Assembly (NCBI GenBank): GCA_965153455.1
Contig: OZ234502.1
Span: 9,331,495-9,395,494, forward strand
DNA: 64,000 nt
Reading direction: 5' to 3'
Origin: Sphagnum compactum
Lineage: Eukaryota > Bryophyta > Sphagnopsida > Sphagnales
Under the pieces are notes generated by a model, which was not told where the DNA came from, made no database searches, and saw nothing but the letters and a program-made list of their open reading frames with translations. Position 1 is the first letter of the stretch; every line of letters begins with the position of its first letter. The position numbers and the translations under genes are program-made. Positions 63,201 through 64,000 of the stretch are shown here, piece by piece.

Positions 63201-63263
63201 TTTCTCGGAATGACTTCCACTGCATCTTTGACGGTTCAAACGGTGCAAACTTCCATTCCACAG
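38905..63263 (+). CDS. Giant secreted TIG / filamin-repeat / REJ-like protein, 3' partial
   Basis: At least 14 exons: 38905-38928, 39172-39268, 39461-39742, 39901-40191, 40470 to about 40549 or 40585, 40823-41063, 41408-41722, 42195-42397, 43632-44169, 45583-45867, 49356-52042, 52339-54051, 55692-56099, 59271-63263. The last ends at a GT donor, so the gene continues past the window. The exons encode about 3,700 residues: signal peptide, two IPT/TIG-like domains, about 25 filamin-type Ig repeats and a REJ/PKD-like segment. The repeats share the D-x-Y-G-N strand motif and DGTY-x-V-x-Y followed by G-x-Y. Many N-x-S/T sites and no internal membrane span suggest an extracellular glycoprotein. Adhesion or receptor function is inference. 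Plant GEX2 is a smaller filamin-repeat gamete adhesion protein. Phases match at every junction except the exon 5 end, which is ambiguous. Confidence 0.85.
39461..40191 (+). CDS. Exons 3-4: two IPT/TIG-like domains
   Basis: Exon 3 (39461-39742) reads GSPTFLPKLGTSKGGTHILV and ends with FIYY. The P...G...GGT...V start, a central V-x-P-P-M pattern and the final F-x-Y-Y fit an IPT/TIG (Ig-like, plexin/transcription factor) fold. Exon 4 (39901-40191) joins in phase 1 to give YYDGAKMASNALIP. It continues with FTPSCKFKNG, KLFIHCNMSLF and VNVTHLSLNDQEYF, the paired-Cys pattern of a second TIG-like domain. Exon 4 ends at GAAG|GTGAGA. Splice sites: GT 39743, AG 39899-39900. TIG domains usually mediate extracellular protein contacts. 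Confidence 0.7.
40470..41063 (+). CDS. Exons 5-6: poorly defined exon and first filamin-like part
   Basis: Exon 5 starts at 40470 after GATGCAG and reads IDNTHINVAKNHQWFWKTF. Its donor is unclear: CAA|GTCAAC (ends 40549) and TTT|GTCAAA (ends 40585) both give phase 0, which exon 6 needs. Exon 6 (40823-41063) begins DPTGQMLTSITPVVCTYTDT and ends with VVTIAGTYNITSMVPNCVG at a GGTAAAA donor in phase 1. The IAGTYNIT phrase is the late-strand signature of a filamin repeat. Splice prediction for exon 5 should be treated as provisional. Confidence 0.5.
41408..42397 (+). CDS. Exons 7-8: filamin-type repeat
   Basis: Exon 7 (41408-41722) follows TTTCTGTAG and reads GSPTSQLFNVSGAPSHLRSY, then CPLGVPITFTIQAIDGEGIV and NGIWNVTCTPT. 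Exon 8 (42195-42397) follows a C-rich acceptor tract and reads LVKLDGNIIMNGNLSFQYSH, ending HIISAQ at CAG|GTTAAA. The order (start with a P-rich strand, V-P-x-T-F-x-I-x-A-x-D, then G-x-W/Y-x-V) is that of filamin repeats. Exon 7 is symmetric (phase 1-1) and could have been duplicated or lost without frame damage. Confidence 0.7.
42113..42194 (+). repeat. Telomere-like CCCTAAA words in intron
   Basis: Several AAACCCTAAA, AAACCC and CCTTAAACCCTAAACCC words precede the exon 8 acceptor. They are degenerate plant-type telomeric motifs and also supply the pyrimidine-rich acceptor tract. Confidence 0.6.
43632..45867 (+). CDS. Exons 9-10: filamin-type repeats
   Basis: Exon 9 (43632-44169) follows GTTCCAG and reads VIDPFSAVLINTTCNLERST, then LLTLRDIYGNNGTTSYGF and IVTSVGSYVVSAFLGSS. 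It contains a filamin D-I-Y-G-N motif and a G-S-Y-V-V-S-A closing strand. Exon 10 (45583-45867) joins in phase 1: GWSADMIVGKMVAGQFAP, then ALRDNYNNIIPASTIESPLP. It ends AGVGIIIQAFYGPTLVASF at CAG|GTCACA. Several N-x-S/T sites are present. Both exons are plainly richer in G+C than the introns around them. Confidence 0.8.
44262..44860 (+). repeat. Dispersed intronic repeat with fold-back end, copy 1
   Basis: It starts AGGCTTTAGGGTGGGGCCATT, contains GGCCTAGGACAAGGTGGTAG, and ends in a hairpin. CTTACGCCTACTCCTTAAGA... (44740-44770) pairs with its complement at 44818-44848, with 3 mismatches in 31. The same words occur in reverse at 58780-59130 and 63745-63975. It lies in the intron between exons 9 and 10. 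Confidence 0.7.
46056..46591. mobile_element. Non-autonomous hAT-like element with TTTAAACG subterminal motifs
   Basis: The left end CAGTGTTGTTA and the right end TAACAACTCTA are inverted repeats (YAGNGTTGTTA). TGCCAAC flanks both sides (46049-46055, 46592-46598). TTGCCAAC and ATGCCAAC agree at 7 of 8 bases, consistent with an 8-bp hAT duplication. TTTAAACG occurs about six times near the left end and three times near the right, like hAT subterminal transposase-binding repeats. Inside, at 46190-46360, is a G+C-richer direct duplication of about 87 bp (ATATAAAAAAACGGTG, then AGTGCCCTGCTG). Its open frames are short and not a transposase. Confidence 0.75.
47341..47380. repeat. G-run followed by GT microsatellite
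   Basis: Twelve or so G residues, then GGTTGGTGGTGGTG and about nine GT units, lie inside the intron between exons 10 and 11. Confidence 0.9.
47901..48425. repeat. Tandem duplication, 263-bp period, in intron
   Basis: Two direct copies begin ATAATAATATACACAAAAAC at 47901 and 48164. They share ATTTACCTCCTAAAGAT, CAAATCCTCTCCAAAACCTAA, a T-run and GACATGAGAAAAATTTCTAC in the same order. The copies are highly similar with small indels. Confidence 0.9.
48426..48660 (+). repeat. Dispersed intronic repeat with fold-back end, copy 2
   Basis: It includes GCCCAAGGACAAGGGCAT, an AAGGCTTAGGAGGGGGAAGG stretch, and a hairpin. CTTATGCATGCTCATTAAGA... (48564-48593) pairs with the strand at 48623-48650. 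It is related in order and hairpin type to copy 1 at 44262-44860, but diverged. Confidence 0.5.
49356..52042 (+). CDS. Exon 11: 2.7-kb exon with about seven filamin-type repeats
   Basis: It follows CCTAAGCAG and joins in phase 1 as GAADIDFSQVSSNQSF. Over 896 codons seven repeat signatures occur in order: LMDSYGNIVDP, TARDMYGNMWQG, VALDADGFPVDN, AMDSWSNPQNF, INDHYGNAIPK, CNDKLQNACNG and GVDVNGNLQD. Each is followed by closing strands such as GDGTYALTYVASALVANI or LGNFTAVVRLG. The exon ends PAIYTLR at CGG|GTGAGT, phase 0. Intact reading over 2.7 kb with domain-like periodicity shows selection on the protein. The G+C content is well above that of the flanking introns. Confidence 0.92.
52339..54051 (+). 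CDS. Exon 12: 1.7-kb exon with about four filamin-type repeats
   Basis: It follows TTGCTTCAG. Joined to exon 11 it gives YTLR-VTWVGGATMNQTD, then IAGSPFTFQVDPGP, the textbook filamin end (I-x-G-S-P-F-x-V-x-V-x-P-G-P). Repeat motifs: SPKDIYGNPPFYDG, FGDNFGNEVNVPN, VEDAYNNPIFPN and LVDSFALAIQS. NGDGTFTVQYDAYATGSFQL is a closing-strand signature. An insert rich in R, H and N (NRRLLGTKLSHGNNFGRR) breaks the first repeat and may form an exposed loop. It ends YLLQ at CAG|GTCAGG, phase 0. Confidence 0.92.
55054..55096. repeat. Perfect 20-bp hairpin with 3-base loop
   Basis: Positions 55054-55073 are exactly complementary to 55077-55096, with loop GTA. The arms contain TTCTGTGTCCTATTTT and its complement. 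It lies in the intron between exons 12 and 13 and no similar hairpin was seen elsewhere in the window. Confidence 0.92.
55692..56099 (+). CDS. Exon 13: one filamin-type repeat
   Basis: It follows GATTTTGCAG and begins VVSGPSAIERTLAWVGGNGG, then VQINLQAVDAYGNQQDHVLS, and ends PIRIHSIPGALSPMNTQ at CAG|GTTTTT. It is exactly one repeat of 136 codons with phase 0 at both ends, so a single-domain, symmetric exon. The D-A-Y-G-N motif is intact. Confidence 0.88.
56314..56690. mobile_element. hAT-like MITE (family A), degraded copy
   Basis: The left end CCGTGTCGGTCAGTTATTGC and the right end CAATAGGTGGCCAACAGCG are imperfect inverted repeats of the family seen at 4584 and 7428. The inside has ACCTACCTGGATGAG and GGTTATTG words. 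No target duplication is visible. It lies in the intron between exons 13 and 14. Confidence 0.6.
58780..59130 (-). repeat. Dispersed intronic repeat with fold-back end, copy 3
   Basis: In reverse orientation it shares CTACCACCTTGTCCTAGG, GGCCCTACCCTAGGGCT and the paired arms CCACTCCTTAAGAGCGTGAG (from 58818) and CCTCCCATTCTTAAGGAG (to 58913) with copy 1. Confidence 0.65.
59271..63263 (+). CDS. Exon 14: 4.0-kb exon, about ten filamin repeats then REJ/PKD-like segment
   Basis: It follows CTTTTGGCAG and reads VTGSGATSPMIGQWASILIS. Over 1,331 codons ten motifs recur: LYDYLNNPITN, AFDYLNNSSPT, SRDAYGNIRTT, TRDIAGHPLTT, FLDANANNIMS, IRDTLGTIIPD, PRDFYGTIITT, AYDQYHNPQIY, ASDVNQNPILD and AVDAFSNPNYS. 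KAGTYNLFIQRASINIVGSP with FRIVVNVGPP is a canonical filamin ending. From about 62580 the style changes: VLSAQMSHNLGSIAVSFDLT, C-x-N...N-P-N-C-V-F, GVGDLVSISSGIF, then PPVAVLQGPIVTNVCDNLTL and SASSGSAGRPMSYFFSVEV. This resembles the start of REJ/PKD regions in polycystin-like proteins. It ends TSIPQ at CAG|GTCCGT, phase 0, so a further exon lies outside the window. Confidence 0.93.
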
Positions 63264-63521
63264 GTCCGTTATAATTCACTACTCCTACTGATGTATAGGG
63301 GAAGTCTTGGACATGCAAAGCCTCTTTGTGGCAAATGTAAAAGCACTGCCTAGATTTTTCCTTTGTATTTCAAGCTCCCTTACCTGCCTGAAGAAACCTG
63401 TTTTCAGCAAGCGGGATCTTCTTCTGCGGTGGAAGGTACCAGGCTGTACTGGGATCTTCTGACCAGCAAAAGGTACCAGCCAGCCTGTCACTATTTCTAA
63501 AAAGTGAAAAAATCTCGCCTC

Positions 63522-63659
63522 TGCTTTACATAGGAAAAGGACCTGCGCGTACAGGCCCTTCCGTGATTTTCGACCTGTTCCCTCGGCTTACTGGCCTTGG
63601 GCACAGATCTCAAATCACAGAAGGGCCTGAGTACAGGCCCCTCTCCTATACATAAAGCA
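63522..63659. repeat. Long imperfect palindrome (fold-back)
   Basis: The arm at 63522-63569 (TGCTTTACATAGGAAAAGG, then ACAGGCCCTTCCGTGATTT) pairs with 63612-63659 (AAATCACAGAAGGGCCTG, then CTCCTATACATAAAGCA) around a 42-base centre. The inner 17 bp have one mismatch. Confidence 0.8.
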
Positions 63660-63744
63660 CTCCAAGAAAATTCCTGAGTACATGTGGAGTGTACTTTATG
63701 CATACCCTTTATGAATGGAAGTGAAATTATGCTTATGTTGTAAG

Positions 63745-63975
63745 TGTAAGATCCCTTCCACTTTCAAAGAGTAGGTGTAAGAATGCTCCTATGCCTCATG
63801 ATCTTCAAATGTTAAGGTTCAAATTACCTTTGCCTCGGGCTTTAGAATGGGTAAAGCCCCAGGGTGAGGGCCTTCCCCGAAATTCAGGGCTGGACTCTGC
63901 TATCACCTTGTCCTAGTCCCCTTATTTTGAGAATGGCCCCACCCTAGAGCTTTACCCTACACATAAAGAACCCAC
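63745..63975 (-). repeat. Dispersed intronic repeat, copy 4
   Basis: In reverse orientation it shares AGGGTAAAGCTCTAGGGTGG, GGCCATTCTCAAAATAAGG, CTAGGACAAGGTGATAGCAG and the CTTACACCTACTC arm with copy 1 at 44262-44860. Confidence 0.7.
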
Positions 63976-64000
63976 AGAATTTTTCTTTTGTTGTGAGTGT

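Larger units (their letters stand above)
63264..64000 (+). other. Start of the next intron, repeat-rich
   Basis: After the GTCCGT donor there is no acceptor followed by repeat-like coding sequence before the window ends. It holds a fold-back element (63522-63659) and copy 4 of the dispersed repeat (63745-63975). Confidence 0.6.

Noticed and set aside
1-64000. CRISPR arrays, bacterial operons, rRNA genes
   Set aside because: No spaced identical short repeats, no Shine-Dalgarno-led gene clusters and no rRNA-like sequence were seen. The window is eukaryotic nuclear DNA.

Overview
This window looks like nuclear DNA of a green-lineage eukaryote, most likely a streptophyte (alga, bryophyte, fern or similar). 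The signs are a plant-type ribosomal protein eS1/S3a gene with five GT-AG introns, a plant-type Ty3/gypsy retrotransposon primed by initiator tRNA-Met, several hAT-like elements, and very AT-rich intergenic and intronic DNA. Exons and the retrotransposon are visibly richer in G+C. The exact group cannot be fixed from the sequence. All coordinates and identities were read by eye.

Layout. 1-21 kb: AT-rich, with no gene I can support. It holds hAT-like MITEs (4.58-5.42 kb, 7.43-7.91 kb), a candidate small Helitron with a G-rich core (11.03-11.42 kb), a degenerate satellite of about 160 bp (13.2-13.97 kb), diverged tandem repeats (16.95-18.66 kb) and retroelement-like debris. 21.28-22.11 kb: a decayed BED-finger/hAT-type transposase. 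22.42-30.62 kb: an 8.2-kb Ty3/gypsy element on the minus strand. Its two 966-bp LTRs differ at about 19 sites, and it retains a primer-binding site, polypurine tract, gag, protease, RT-RNase H and integrase, broken by stops and frame changes. 34.2-36.0 kb: the complete RPS3A gene, plus strand, six exons, 263 aa.

38.9-64 kb (open at the right edge): the most interesting locus. It is one giant plus-strand gene of at least 14 exons whose splice phases join consistently. It encodes about 3,700 residues within the window: a split signal peptide, two IPT/TIG-like domains, about 25 filamin-type immunoglobulin repeats carrying a recurrent D-x-Y-G-N motif, then a PKD/REJ-like segment at the right edge. 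Short exons make up the 5' part. Exons of 2.7, 1.7 and 4.0 kb make up the 3' part. The architecture suggests a very large extracellular adhesion or receptor protein. Comparison with plant GEX2 (filamin repeats, gamete attachment) and with REJ/polycystin-like algal proteins is inference. Its introns are loaded with repeats: a hAT-like element with subterminal TTTAAACG motifs, a fold-back family in four places, a 263-bp tandem duplication and a perfect 20-bp hairpin.
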